NCBI GenBank assembly: GCA_963822905.1
Contig: CAWGJF010000003.1
Location: 558,001-622,000, forward strand
Source: CAWGJF01 sp963822905
Lineage (GTDB): Bacteria; Bacteroidota; Ignavibacteria; Ignavibacteriales; Ignavibacteriaceae
Direction: 5' to 3'
Length of the DNA: 64,000 bases
Shown here: positions 28,391 through 38,590 of the stretch, in pieces
Layout: each line of letters opens with the position of its first letter
Numbering within the stretch: the first letter of the stretch is position 1
Made by a program: the position numbers and the translations under genes
The notes under the pieces: generated by a model
The model's database searches: none
Told to the model about the DNA's origin: nothing
The model's input: only the letters and a program-made list of their open reading frames with translations

Positions 28391-30462
28391 CTATTTAAGC
28401 AGTAACATTTTTTTAGATTGGACGGAATTATTTGTTTCAATTCTGTAAACATACATTCCACTGTTAAGATTTGAGGCATCAAAATTAACGGTGTGAATTC
28501 CGGCTTGTTTTGTCTCATTTACCAGGACAGCAACCTCTTCCCCAAGTATATTGAATACAGTCAGTCTTACAAGACTGCTTTTAGGTAATGCATATTTAAT
28601 TGTAGTAGATGGATTGAATGGATTCGGATAGTTCTGTGCCAGTTCAAATTTTGCTGGTGCATTCATATTTAATTCAACAACTTTCGAATAGTGGAACTGT
28701 CCATCATTATCAATTTGTTTTAATCGGTAAGAAATTAGTCCGGAGTTAATATCATTATCAGTGAATGAATAATTTTTGGTGAATTTGAGTTGCCGTTTCC
28801 CTGAACAAAACCAATCTTATTCCAGGAATTGTTTGAATTAATTTTTAATCCTTCTCTCTATATTAAAACCATAATTTCCAACTTCTGTTTCCGTTCTCCA
28901 GTCAAGTTCAATTCCGGTTTCAGTAGTGATGGCATCAAAAGAAGAAAGTTCAACCGGGAGTGGATCACCAGTAGTGTTTTCTTTACCAGGAGAAAAATTA
29001 ACTGGATTGGTGGAAATTAGGGAATGTTTTACAAAGGGTCCCACATAATCCGGGTTTCTTGCGATTGACTGATCATCTGCTGCTTCCTGACCATATGCAT
29101 ATTCATCAACTCTATTCCCCGACTCATCATTAACAGTTATATCATCAAATGCATCCACGAATGCTAACCCACAACAAGTATTTGCAAGTACTGCTGGAGA
29201 ATTTGTAAAATTGGATAGACTTCCGCCTCCAAATACAACCATTGCTTCGTTAGGATGCAAAATGAAAGGATCAAATGTGTGCCTTATTAAAGATCCTTCA
29301 TAAATTTTGAATCCATCTAAATCAATATTTGAATTACCAATATTTACTAATTCAATAAACTGATCCTGCGCTGCACTTGTAAAAGTTCCGTTTGAAAATC
29401 CATCATTATTTGCATCCCCGTCACCATCAGAGAAAATTTCATTAATTACTAAGATTATAATCGAAACAAATCCATTAAACTTAACCGAGCGCGAATCAGC
29501 TCCTCCGCCAGATATAATTAAACTATCATTAATAATAATCTCCAACAGAAAGACCGGGTGTTAATCTGACATAGATAGGAGTTGAGGAAATACTGTCTCC
29601 TGAAGTGATAACATCTAAAGTCGTAGAAAAAGCAGTATCATTTAAAGATACTTTCATAATCACTTGTACAATGCGATTGTAACATCGTCGTTCAGGTTGT
29701 GTTCCAATCAAATTAAAACTTTTAGAGGGTGATGGTCCACCCGTTCCTGTATAATATAAGAAAAGTAACTAAGAGAAGTTTTTGAAGTAAATATTGAAGG
29801 AGAAGTTGGTTGGAATTACAAAACCATTCACAATTAAGTGATTGCCAGCAATTGGTGGAGTTGTCTGAATCGTGACTTCCATGACCAATCCCCCATGTGT
29901 CAGTCGAATTACTAGTTTGAATTATAACCATATAATCTAATTGTTAGTGGCGAGATCAAATCAATCAAAGCAAATTCTACAATTGTAATTTGCCGGTCGT
30001 GTATTAAATTCTTGGAATATTGAATAGTACCTCCAATGTTTGAGTGTAAACCCATCTAAATTCGTTCGTAACAACAAAACTATTAGGGCCATTTTTTTCT
30101 TTTTCATATTCAATACTGATTTCTCTAATTGAAAACTGATATCCACTTTCAGGAGTAATCGTAAATTCGAAATAATCTGATGCATCCACAAAATTTGATG
30201 TTAGTCCATGCATAAGCATTGAATAGTCCCGGATCATAGTCTGCGTGTTTATTAGCTTTACCAAGTTGAATCAAGTGAAGTCACACCAGGTCCAAGTATA
30301 ATAATGGATGTATCAATATGAGCGGTCGTTAAATTTAGAAGAAATTGAATCTTCAGTTCCAACTTGTGCTTTTGACATATCAAAAATTAGTATGGGTTGT
30401 GCAAATGCTTGATTAAATAGTAAACAACCCCATATCAAAAAAAACAGACCATACTTCTTCAT
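28391..30462 (-). pseudogene. Degraded T9SS cargo gene with a lamin-tail-like domain
   Basis: From an ATG at 30462 (AAGGATC upstream) a signal peptide MKKYGLFFLIWGCLLFNQAF is readable, but the frame stops within about 50 codons. Coding-like pieces in several frames follow: SDYFEFTITPESGYQFSI near 30.15 kb, fragments between 29.5 and 29.9 kb, a good lamin-tail stretch at about 29.45-28.95 kb (INEIFSDGDGDANND, QFIELVNIGNSNIDLDGFKI), then VELSSFDA. A shift near 28.84 kb separates this from the last piece, which ends in the sorting domain (NYPNPFNPSTTIKYA ... KKMLLLK) at 28391. The remaining order matches a large secreted protein of about 680 residues with several frameshifts. Confidence 0.8.
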
Positions 30463-30853
30463 AATGATCCTTATAAAAATCAAATATTATTTTCGAGGAA
30501 GAATTCCTTCGAGCTTTGTTTATTATAACTATTAATACTTGGAGAATGTGACAAGAAGAATGTGAAAGTATCGTACCAAAATACATTATAAATATAAAAT
30601 ATTTTTATTTATGTACAAATAGATTGAACCATCTATTTCTTGTATGATTTCAGCATCTTTGACAGAAGCATTTATTCTTATCCACACACGTTAAGGAACC
30701 AATAAAAATATTTTAAGAATTTATATATTCAAACTGATACATTTTCATATTTCAATTGATCAATTTGAGTCTGGTTCTTTCAGGTTGTTTTAAAATAAAA
30801 ATCCCCGTAAAATTTTTACGGGGATAATTAATATTTATTACAAAATTAACTGT
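30463..30853. other. Intergenic region between two T9SS cargo genes
   Basis: These 391 bases hold the upstream region of the degraded gene at 28.4-30.5 kb and, near 30.8 kb, the terminator of the beta-helix gene. I see no coding frame. Confidence 0.6.
30801..30825 (-). terminator. Intrinsic terminator after the discoidin-type beta-helix gene
   Basis: A near-perfect palindrome ATCCCCGTAAAA / TTTTACGGGGAT, followed on the minus strand by TTTTTATTTT. It lies 29 bases downstream of the stop at 30854. Confidence 0.88.
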
Positions 30854-33592
30854 CTATTTCAGAAGCAGCATTTTCTTTGTCTCAACAGTATTTCCCGCCT
30901 GTATTCTGTAGAAGTAAATTCCGCTTGGAAGGTAAGCAGCATTAAATTCAACGTTATAATTTCCCGGCTGTTGATTTTCATTAACAAGTTGGGAAACTTC
31001 TTCACCTAAAGCATTATATACATCCAGTCGTACAAAACTTTCTGAAGGAAGCGAATACATTATCCTCGTACTCGGATTAAAAGGATTCGGATAATTTTGT
31101 TCCATAATGAATTGATCCGGAACCAGATTATTTTCAGTGTTTGTTACACCACTAATTCCCCATAATTCAGCTTCCCAAAGTCCAGCCCATGTACTATTAT
31201 TTGAGCTATTAAATATCACCTTAACATATCTAGCCTGAATCTGACTAAATTGATTTGTAGTCCAACGCGTAGTTAGGGAACTTTCGTTTGTTAAAACATC
31301 AGTCCAATTATTGTTATCAAGTGAAACCTGAATTGAGAAATTGTATATTCTTCCATTATTCCAGTTATAAAATTCAAGTTTTGTCATCTCCAGTAATCTT
31401 GTACTACCGAGATCAAATGTAATCCATTCAGGCATAGTATCTCCTGCCCACCTTGAATCAGGATCACCATCCGGAAATCCTAAACCATCAATGGTTTTAT
31501 CAGCAGTATGCAATGGTTCGGGTTCAACAGATGCAATTGCTTGAACAACCTGAAGCTGTTCTATATTTGTCGGATCCTGAACTTCATAATCAGCAGAGTT
31601 ATTATTTGGATTAATTAAATTTCCGGCTAAATCTGTAACATTATTAACAGTTACTGTATAACTTCCAGGTAAATGAATTGAAGTAGTCAGGGTCACATGT
31701 GTTTCCGAGAAGTTAGCTGCTATAACTTGTATTCCATTGTTAATTGAATAGTTATTAATATTCTGTGCACTGGATTGATCTAGTGCTTCTGAGAAATTAA
31801 CTATCAAAGTGACTGAGTCTGAGAGAGAAGCATCAACCACATCAGGTGGTGTAGTATCAATACCTGATAATCTTTCATACTGAGCAGAATTAAAATCAGG
31901 ATTAACAACATTACCAGCTAAGTCAGTAACATCGGAAACAGTAACAGTATAAGTGTTCGGAGAATGGACAGAAGTATTAAGAGTAACAACTGAACCGGAG
32001 AGGGAAGCACCTAAAACCTGGATGCCATTATTAATAGAATAATTGTTTTGGTTTTGGGCAGAAGCCTGATCCAGTGATTCAGAAAAACTTACTTTAAGAG
32101 TAACTGAATCAGTAAGAGCAGCACCAATAACTCTTGGAGCAGTAACGTCCGGACCCTGTGTAGCATATTCAATAGCGCCGACAGTAGGATTAGCAGGATC
32201 TCTGGGGTTGCCAAAGAAGTCAGTAGTAATATCCATCCAGTAACCATTAGCAGTAGTAATAGGTGTTCCTGCACCAACCTGCGGACTAGTCTGATCAACA
32301 GGTCTTAAATCATAATTACTATAATCTACAAACTCAGGCTGTACCTGGATAAGAGAATGTTCTTCAAAACCATAAGCTGAAAAAATATTATCAAGAGTAG
32401 TAGAGTTGTAAGAGCCCAGATCACAATCCATCGAACCAATATTTCCCGAAGTAGAATACCACAGGTTATAATCATTATGATGTCTGTAAATCGGGTTATA
32501 CTGGCTATCATACCTATAAGGCAGACCGGATGGGGCAGAGGTTCTGTAAACAAGATTATTCATAAAGTTGATCTGGTTTTCAGCAACATCATAAATAATA
32601 TTACCGCTTGATTCTATAATAGTATTGAAAGCAATAATACCACCTTTGGTATTACAGGTATCATAAATACCGGTGTGAATGTCTACACTAAACGGAGTGC
32701 TTGAGTTAATGAACAGGTTATTATAAAAAGCCATCTGTTCGTTATGCCTTGAGTAAATACCATCGCTGTAAGGATTATCCAAAAAGACACAATTTCTAAC
32801 TATAGGGTGTTTAATAGTAGTTGGGTCAGATGAATTAGTTGTCGGCATAATCTGGATTGGAGGATGGTTCGATGCGTGATACAGTTTAGTGAATTCCATA
32901 GTAAAATTATCAGCCCCGGCACCACTATTTTTTCTTACCCAGATAATACATCTTGAACCATTATAAAAAGATGAATACTTAAACGTAACGTGCTGACCAT
33001 AAACCATCCAGGTATGATTAGAAGAACTGGAACCATTAGAAGGATATTTAGATGCACAGGAATCGAGAGTCACATAATTACCATTAATCTGTCCTAATCC
33101 TCTTCCACTTGCTTCTTCTCTAAAGACTATTTTCCTGAAAATATTATAATCACCACCCATACTGATCTGGTAGTTTGCAGCAATATCAGTAGCAATAACA
33201 GTACTGTTAACATCATCACCATTCAAAGAAGGTACATCGCTAACATCCAGGGCATTCTTCAAATCAGCATTAGTAATTTCACCTTCCCAGATAATAGGAT
33301 TAGAAGCTGTTCCATCCTTGCTAAAAGAAGTAGTTTGTTGCGGACGCTGATAAACACCTTTTTGTACAAAAATATAATCACCAGCTACAACAGCTGATTT
33401 AGCTTCATCCAAAGTCATTGCATTAGAAAGAGAAGAACCATCGTGGTTTCCTGATCCACTTACTGTTACATACTTTGTGTAGGAACCATATGTCTGGGGG
33501 AAAATTGACGAGAAAGAAAATAGATAAATAAAAAGGATCACGGGAAATGATCTGAGAAATAACTGCGAAACAATTTCTTTAACATTATTCAT
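30854..33592 (-). CDS. Secreted beta-helix protein with Ig-like, discoidin and T9SS domains
   Basis: The protein has 912 residues with a signal peptide (VILFIYLFSFSSIFPQ). Residues about 40-470 look like a right-handed parallel beta-helix of the polysaccharide-lyase/DUF1565 type (YVTVSGSGNHDGSSLSNAMT, YIFVQKGVYQRP, and rungs such as HPIVRNCVFLDNPYSDGIY). Two SbsA/Big_5-like Ig domains follow (TAPRVIGAALTDSVTLKVSF, then TPPDVVDASLSDSVTLIVNF). An F5/8-type (discoidin/CBM32-like) domain lies at about 670-810 (RWAGDTMPEWITFDLG ... ARYVKVIF). The T9SS domain ends KKMLLLK. The layout fits a surface polysaccharide-binding or -cleaving enzyme. Residues about 37 to 572 are repeated in the gene at 34008-36323. 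Confidence 0.88.
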   Translation of the reverse strand: MNNVKEIVSQLFLRSFPVILFIYLFSFSSIFPQTYGSYTKYVTVSGSGNHDGSSLSNAMTLDEAKSAVVAGDYIFVQKGVYQRPQQTTSFSKDGTASNPIIWEGEITNADLKNALDVSDVPSLNGDDVNSTVIATDIAANYQISMGGDYNIFRKIVFREEASGRGLGQINGNYVTLDSCASKYPSNGSSSSNHTWMVYGQHVTFKYSSFYNGSRCIIWVRKNSGAGADNFTMEFTKLYHASNHPPIQIMPTTNSSDPTTIKHPIVRNCVFLDNPYSDGIYSRHNEQMAFYNNLFINSSTPFSVDIHTGIYDTCNTKGGIIAFNTIIESSGNIIYDVAENQINFMNNLVYRTSAPSGLPYRYDSQYNPIYRHHNDYNLWYSTSGNIGSMDCDLGSYNSTTLDNIFSAYGFEEHSLIQVQPEFVDYSNYDLRPVDQTSPQVGAGTPITTANGYWMDITTDFFGNPRDPANPTVGAIEYATQGPDVTAPRVIGAALTDSVTLKVSFSESLDQASAQNQNNYSINNGIQVLGASLSGSVVTLNTSVHSPNTYTVTVSDVTDLAGNVVNPDFNSAQYERLSGIDTTPPDVVDASLSDSVTLIVNFSEALDQSSAQNINNYSINNGIQVIAANFSETHVTLTTSIHLPGSYTVTVNNVTDLAGNLINPNNNSADYEVQDPTNIEQLQVVQAIASVEPEPLHTADKTIDGLGFPDGDPDSRWAGDTMPEWITFDLGSTRLLEMTKLEFYNWNNGRIYNFSIQVSLDNNNWTDVLTNESSLTTRWTTNQFSQIQARYVKVIFNSSNNSTWAGLWEAELWGISGVTNTENNLVPDQFIMEQNYPNPFNPSTRIMYSLPSESFVRLDVYNALGEEVSQLVNENQQPGNYNVEFNAAYLPSGIYFYRIQAGNTVETKKMLLLK
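31876..33481. repeat. Copy 1 of a 1.6-kb direct repeat inside the first beta-helix gene
   Basis: This 1606-base stretch matches 34610-36215 at a constant offset of 2734 bases, with no insertion or deletion and no mismatch in the lines I compared. It encodes the beta-helix and the first Ig-like domain. The match ends abruptly just after the signal peptide on one side and at NSAQY on the other. Confidence 0.92.
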
Positions 33593-34007
33593 ACAACCAC
33601 CGTATTATAATTAAAAAGAGAATTTGAGGATAGAGAAGAGATGTCGATAGTGCAATTGATAAAGATATGTTCACAACCTTGTTTTTCTGAATCAAAAACG
33701 TTAAGGTAAGTTACACAGCACCAAATTTTTGTTTGCATCATATTCTCTCTTGGTCCTGAATTTTACTTAAAAATGGCAATAATCTTACGTTTAAACCCGC
33801 AATTTTTTTGCCAGTAATAAAAGCCTTAAAAATTATTAAATCATTAAAATTCCTACTTGAATATTCATTTCCCGGTATATTTTACAAGTTATTTTTCTTT
33901 ACACAAAGATCAGGTTTTCCAGTTATGGAAATTCTATTTGTAAAATGCTTAGCTTAAAAAAAACTCCTAATGACCTAGTCTGGATTTTTTAATTAAAAAC
34001 CTGTTTC
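33593..34007. other. Intergenic region upstream of the first beta-helix gene
   Basis: A 415-base AT-rich gap between the two beta-helix genes on the minus strand. It includes the GGTGG ribosome-binding site just before the start at 33592. I see no further gene, no hairpin as clear as the one near 30.8 kb, and no mobile-element signature. Confidence 0.55.
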
Positions 34008-36323
34008 CTATTTAATCAGAGTCATCTTTTTGGTATCAACATAAAGATTTCTAGAATGCGATAAAGGATCACTTGCTTCTAATCTAAAAAAGTAGATTCC
34101 ACTTGGTAAACTGGATGCATTAAAAATTACATCGAACTTGCCAGCTGTTTGTTCCTTGCTAACGAGAGTTGCTATCTCGGTTCCCAAAATATTATAGACT
34201 TTAAGAGAAACAAAACTATTATTAGGAGTTGAATAGTTGATAGTAGTTGATGGATTAAAAGGATTCGGATAATTCTGTGCAAGGACAAATTCAACAGGTA
34301 AATTTACTTCAATCTCAATTTCATTACTATAATTGAACTGTCCATTATAATCAATCTGTTTCAATCGATAGAAATAAGTTTTATTCTCGACAGAATTATC
34401 TGAGTAAGTGTATCTATGGATTTCGGTAGTTGTTCCATTACCGTCAATACTACCGATGGTGTTAAAGGGTCCTTGCCCTTCTCTTCTTTCAATATCAAAT
34501 CCCTGGTTATTCATTTCTGTTGCTGTAATCCAAGAAAGTTCTACATCACCTGCTTCATTAACCGAACCCGTAAATGAAACCAGTTCTACAGGTGTTGTGG
34601 TTTCCATAACATACTGAGCAGAATTAAAATCAGGATTAACAACATTACCAGCTAAGTCAGTAACATCGGAAACAGTAACAGTATAAGTGTTCGGAGAATG
34701 GACAGAAGTATTAAGAGTAACAACTGAACCGGAGAGGGAAGCACCTAAAACCTGGATGCCATTATTAATAGAATAATTGTTTTGGTTTTGGGCAGAAGCC
34801 TGATCCAGTGATTCAGAAAAACTTACTTTAAGAGTAACTGAATCAGTAAGAGCAGCACCAATAACTCTTGGAGCAGTAACGTCCGGACCCTGTGTAGCAT
34901 ATTCAATAGCGCCGACAGTAGGATTAGCAGGATCTCTGGGGTTGCCAAAGAAGTCAGTAGTAATATCCATCCAGTAACCATTAGCAGTAGTAATAGGTGT
35001 TCCTGCACCAACCTGCGGACTAGTCTGATCAACAGGTCTTAAATCATAATTACTATAATCTACAAACTCAGGCTGTACCTGGATAAGAGAATGTTCTTCA
35101 AAACCATAAGCTGAAAAAATATTATCAAGAGTAGTAGAGTTGTAAGAGCCCAGATCACAATCCATCGAACCAATATTTCCCGAAGTAGAATACCACAGGT
35201 TATAATCATTATGATGTCTGTAAATCGGGTTATACTGGCTATCATACCTATAAGGCAGACCGGATGGGGCAGAGGTTCTGTAAACAAGATTATTCATAAA
35301 GTTGATCTGGTTTTCAGCAACATCATAAATAATATTACCGCTTGATTCTATAATAGTATTGAAAGCAATAATACCACCTTTGGTATTACAGGTATCATAA
35401 ATACCGGTGTGAATGTCTACACTAAACGGAGTGCTTGAGTTAATGAACAGGTTATTATAAAAAGCCATCTGTTCGTTATGCCTTGAGTAAATACCATCGC
35501 TGTAAGGATTATCCAAAAAGACACAATTTCTAACTATAGGGTGTTTAATAGTAGTTGGGTCAGATGAATTAGTTGTCGGCATAATCTGGATTGGAGGATG
35601 GTTCGATGCGTGATACAGTTTAGTGAATTCCATAGTAAAATTATCAGCCCCGGCACCACTATTTTTTCTTACCCAGATAATACATCTTGAACCATTATAA
35701 AAAGATGAATACTTAAACGTAACGTGCTGACCATAAACCATCCAGGTATGATTAGAAGAACTGGAACCATTAGAAGGATATTTAGATGCACAGGAATCGA
35801 GAGTCACATAATTACCATTAATCTGTCCTAATCCTCTTCCACTTGCTTCTTCTCTAAAGACTATTTTCCTGAAAATATTATAATCACCACCCATACTGAT
35901 CTGGTAGTTTGCAGCAATATCAGTAGCAATAACAGTACTGTTAACATCATCACCATTCAAAGAAGGTACATCGCTAACATCCAGGGCATTCTTCAAATCA
36001 GCATTAGTAATTTCACCTTCCCAGATAATAGGATTAGAAGCTGTTCCATCCTTGCTAAAAGAAGTAGTTTGTTGCGGACGCTGATAAACACCTTTTTGTA
36101 CAAAAATATAATCACCAGCTACAACAGCTGATTTAGCTTCATCCAAAGTCATTGCATTAGAAAGAGAAGAACCATCGTGGTTTCCTGATCCACTTACTGT
36201 TACATACTTTGTGTAATTGCCGTTACTCTGGGAGTAGATCTGAAAGGAACAGAGAAAAAGGATTGATATAAAAAAGGTAATCAACCTAGAAAACGAAACC
36301 AACGGATTGTTAAAATATTTCAT
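34008..36323 (-). CDS. Secreted beta-helix protein with one Ig-like domain and T9SS domain
   Basis: The protein has about 771 residues with a signal peptide (ITFFISILFLCSFQIYSQ). From residue about 38 it has the same beta-helix and first Ig-like domain as the protein at 30854-33592, apparently identical. After NSAQY it diverges: no second Ig domain and no discoidin domain, but a PVELVSFTGSVNEAGDVELS fibronectin-like module and a T9SS domain (NYPNPFNPSTTINYS ... KKMTLIK). I use the ATG at 36323; a GTG one codon earlier is also possible, and both follow a GGTGGTG stretch. The two genes probably recognise the same substrate but are displayed differently. Confidence 0.88.
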   Translation of the reverse strand: MKYFNNPLVSFSRLITFFISILFLCSFQIYSQSNGNYTKYVTVSGSGNHDGSSLSNAMTLDEAKSAVVAGDYIFVQKGVYQRPQQTTSFSKDGTASNPIIWEGEITNADLKNALDVSDVPSLNGDDVNSTVIATDIAANYQISMGGDYNIFRKIVFREEASGRGLGQINGNYVTLDSCASKYPSNGSSSSNHTWMVYGQHVTFKYSSFYNGSRCIIWVRKNSGAGADNFTMEFTKLYHASNHPPIQIMPTTNSSDPTTIKHPIVRNCVFLDNPYSDGIYSRHNEQMAFYNNLFINSSTPFSVDIHTGIYDTCNTKGGIIAFNTIIESSGNIIYDVAENQINFMNNLVYRTSAPSGLPYRYDSQYNPIYRHHNDYNLWYSTSGNIGSMDCDLGSYNSTTLDNIFSAYGFEEHSLIQVQPEFVDYSNYDLRPVDQTSPQVGAGTPITTANGYWMDITTDFFGNPRDPANPTVGAIEYATQGPDVTAPRVIGAALTDSVTLKVSFSESLDQASAQNQNNYSINNGIQVLGASLSGSVVTLNTSVHSPNTYTVTVSDVTDLAGNVVNPDFNSAQYVMETTTPVELVSFTGSVNEAGDVELSWITATEMNNQGFDIERREGQGPFNTIGSIDGNGTTTEIHRYTYSDNSVENKTYFYRLKQIDYNGQFNYSNEIEIEVNLPVEFVLAQNYPNPFNPSTTINYSTPNNSFVSLKVYNILGTEIATLVSKEQTAGKFDVIFNASSLPSGIYFFRLEASDPLSHSRNLYVDTKKMTLIK
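34610..36215. repeat. Copy 2 of the 1.6-kb direct repeat inside the second beta-helix gene
   Basis: The partner of 31876-33481, in the same orientation. Both flanks differ between copies, so the repeat is confined to the coding core. No transposase, target-site duplication or terminal inverted repeat is visible at its edges. Confidence 0.92.
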
Positions 36324-37160
36324 CACAACACCACCATATAAATTGAATTGATCAGGGGAGAAATATTTTGAAGGTATGAGAATGGTGCAAATGAAATGAG
36401 ATTTGATGGTGAATAATCACCGGGAATTTCATCTTTACATAAAGTATAGATAAACTTCTTACCCCTATTTAGATCATCTGTTGCATTCATCAAGTTCTCT
36501 CCAAAGAATTGATTAAAGCTCCCCAATTAATTACAGATTAGTATATATCTCTCAACTAATCTGCCAAATTAAATTGTCTATTTCTATCTTGTAACAAAAG
36601 AAAAAGAGGCAGTAAAAAACATTGCAACGGTAGAATTTTCCGGTCATTGCTATATAAGTATTAATTCGATTATACATTCAAAAGGAAAAGTATAACGATC
36701 TCTCATGTTAGAACAATGTAAATTAAAATAAGTAGGAACTTTCCCCTAAATTCAATTTCCCTACTTAAATGAATACTGCTTTTGGGAGCAATATTTTTTT
36801 GTCAGGTCCACTTAAATAGTGCATTAGCAATATAATACATTATGAACTATTTATAAACTGTTTGCAAAAAAAAATGACTGCTAACAATTTATTTTTATTG
36901 ATTGCATCTTTTCCTTAGTTATCAATAGACAAAGAATAAGCCAATACACTTTTTATTCAGAAACACTGATTCTTGATTATTTTTGCAAATTTATGTGGTA
37001 AATAAGATGCCGGAATAATGTAATTAAATGCCGGAATTGAAATTTCCTGCATAATTAATTTGAATTATTAAACGAACTCGTCTGCGGATTTGCAGAAATG
37101 GTTATAAAATCATGAATTGTTAATTTTGAAAATCGTATTCTTATTAATCATTATCTATTG
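36324..37160. other. Gene-poor stretch upstream of the T9SS cluster
   Basis: An 837-base AT-rich region with no supported gene. A 67-codon minus-strand frame at 36323-36526 has no family resemblance and lies in the leader of the beta-helix gene. A short direct repeat ATGCCGGAAT lies near 37.01 and 37.03 kb. The promoter for the second beta-helix gene is presumably here. Confidence 0.5.
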
Positions 37161-37757
37161 TTAATTACCACCACTGCCTAACCCTTGTAATTTTCTGATA
37201 AACAATATCTGCCCTAAATGTCCTTTTCCATGAGTTAGACCAAGATGGCCAAGAAACCAGCTTTTTGTTTTGTTCAAATAGTTTTGTGCTACCCATTCAC
37301 TGTCTTTACATAAAACACCTTCATCAAAAAGAACTTTGTTTAGAAATACTTTATCAGGAATTTTATCAAGCTCTTGCGGGATTAAATTCTGTAATACCTT
37401 CTGGGTTCTAAGCGCGACTGATATGTTATATTTTCGAAGTGATCCAATATCAATTTGATTACTCAGTTCCTCAACTTCTTTAAAAGTCATGCTTGTTCCA
37501 ATATCCCTTCGTAATAAATTTAATCGTTCAGGCCAATTTACTTCATCAAACACCTGGGGATTATCAAACACAAGCCGGTTAATTCCAACATCTTCACATC
37601 TGGTTAAGTGCCAGAGCATCCAGGCAATAGAATTCAGATTATGAGGGCATAATTTCATTTGTTTATCTGTGAGACCTTCTATTCGGCTTTGCAACCCCCC
37701 AGGTTCAAAATGTAGTTTATAATGATGAATTAAAAAAAACTTTATAGTATCCATCAA
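37161..37757 (-). CDS. DinB-like four-helix metal-binding protein
   Basis: A 198-residue protein of the DinB/YfiT superfamily. SIAWMLWHLTRCEDVGI near residue 45 gives the first conserved metal-ligand His, and HLGLTHGKGHLGQILFIRKL near residue 170 gives the C-terminal histidines. The family contains thiol-dependent transferases (mycothiol or bacillithiol) as well as many members without known activity, so no substrate is assigned. The N-terminal section before the first helix is longer than in short DinB proteins. It lies about 125 bases from the GNAT gene on the same strand. Confidence 0.78.
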   Translation of the reverse strand: MMDTIKFFLIHHYKLHFEPGGLQSRIEGLTDKQMKLCPHNLNSIAWMLWHLTRCEDVGINRLVFDNPQVFDEVNWPERLNLLRRDIGTSMTFKEVEELSNQIDIGSLRKYNISVALRTQKVLQNLIPQELDKIPDKVFLNKVLFDEGVLCKDSEWVAQNYLNKTKSWFLGHLGLTHGKGHLGQILFIRKLQGLGSGGN

Positions 37758-37882
37758 TTATTTTCCCCTTTATTATAAAGAAAACGTGAAATTTTGTGTT
37801 TGATTATTAAAGTAGAATAATAAAATAAGAAAAAAGATCAGGTATAAATTTTATCAAAAACTGACTTGGGAATAACTAATAA

Positions 37883-38590
37883 CTATTCAGCAATAAGTCC
37901 CATTCTAAGAAGATCAAAGTATTTGTTATCGATAAAACATTCTTTCCTTAGAATTCCCTCTATTTGAAAACCAAGTTCTTTATTTAAAGTTACATTCCTG
38001 ATATTGTTTTCGATTGTGTTCAAGAATATTTTTTTCAAACCTAAATTATTTATACCATATTGAATCCATAATTTGGTAGCATCTTTTGCATATCCTTTAC
38101 CACGATGTTCTTCTTCACCTATTAGTTTTCTCATTTCGGCTTTGTGCTGACTGGTGTCATAATCCAAATAGCCCATCAAACCAATTGGTGTTGAATCATT
38201 TAATAGTATAACTCCAAGAATATTTCTATCATCATCAATCAGTTCAGAAAGCGTCGTGTCCCTTGAATAAGAACGCGACAACAAAAACCATCTCCCGAGA
38301 CTATCTTCCAGCCATCTTTTAACTACATTATAGTCGGTATTTTTATCAAAAGCTTTTATTTTGATTTGTTCACCTGTTAAAGGAAATGTTAATTCTTGTT
38401 TGATTGTTTCTGTAGTTGTTTGTTTCAAACTGGCTTCAGGCGGTTTATTCAAAGACAGATCAAGTAAACCATTTACTAGTGAAATATAATCTGTTGTTTT
38501 AAAATCCCATTTTGAGGTTTCATCAATAATACCTTTTGTCACTGTTTCGATTGTAATATTATTCATGACTTTCATTTCGAAATCATTCAT
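37883..38590 (-). CDS. GNAT family N-acetyltransferase with N-terminal extension
   Basis: The 235-residue protein has a RimJ/RimL-like GNAT domain in its C-terminal two thirds: KIKAFDKNTDYNVVKRWLED near residue 77, the acetyl-CoA-binding motif EEHRGKGYAKDATKLWI near residue 160, and LNTIENNIRNVTLNKELGF near residue 192. The first 70 residues form a separate, probably helical segment (TKGIIDETSKWDFKTTDYIS) that I do not recognise. It starts at 38590, with GAGG upstream. The acceptor substrate (protein, small molecule or sugar) cannot be inferred. It may be co-transcribed with the DinB-like gene. Confidence 0.8.
   Translation of the reverse strand: MNDFEMKVMNNITIETVTKGIIDETSKWDFKTTDYISLVNGLLDLSLNKPPEASLKQTTTETIKQELTFPLTGEQIKIKAFDKNTDYNVVKRWLEDSLGRWFLLSRSYSRDTTLSELIDDDRNILGVILLNDSTPIGLMGYLDYDTSQHKAEMRKLIGEEEHRGKGYAKDATKLWIQYGINNLGLKKIFLNTIENNIRNVTLNKELGFQIEGILRKECFIDNKYFDLLRMGLIAE

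Noticed and set aside
31876..36215. The identical 1.6-kb copies as an insertion sequence or composite transposon
   Set aside because: The repeat is entirely protein-coding in one frame, and no transposase, terminal inverted repeats or target duplications were seen.
30854..36323. Calling the beta-helix proteins alginate lyases
   Set aside because: The AlgD gene makes it tempting, but I could not identify catalytic residues, and beta-helix folds serve many functions.
36323..36526. A 67-codon minus-strand frame just upstream of the second beta-helix gene
   Set aside because: There is no family resemblance and it runs into the leader of a real gene; the composition looks random.
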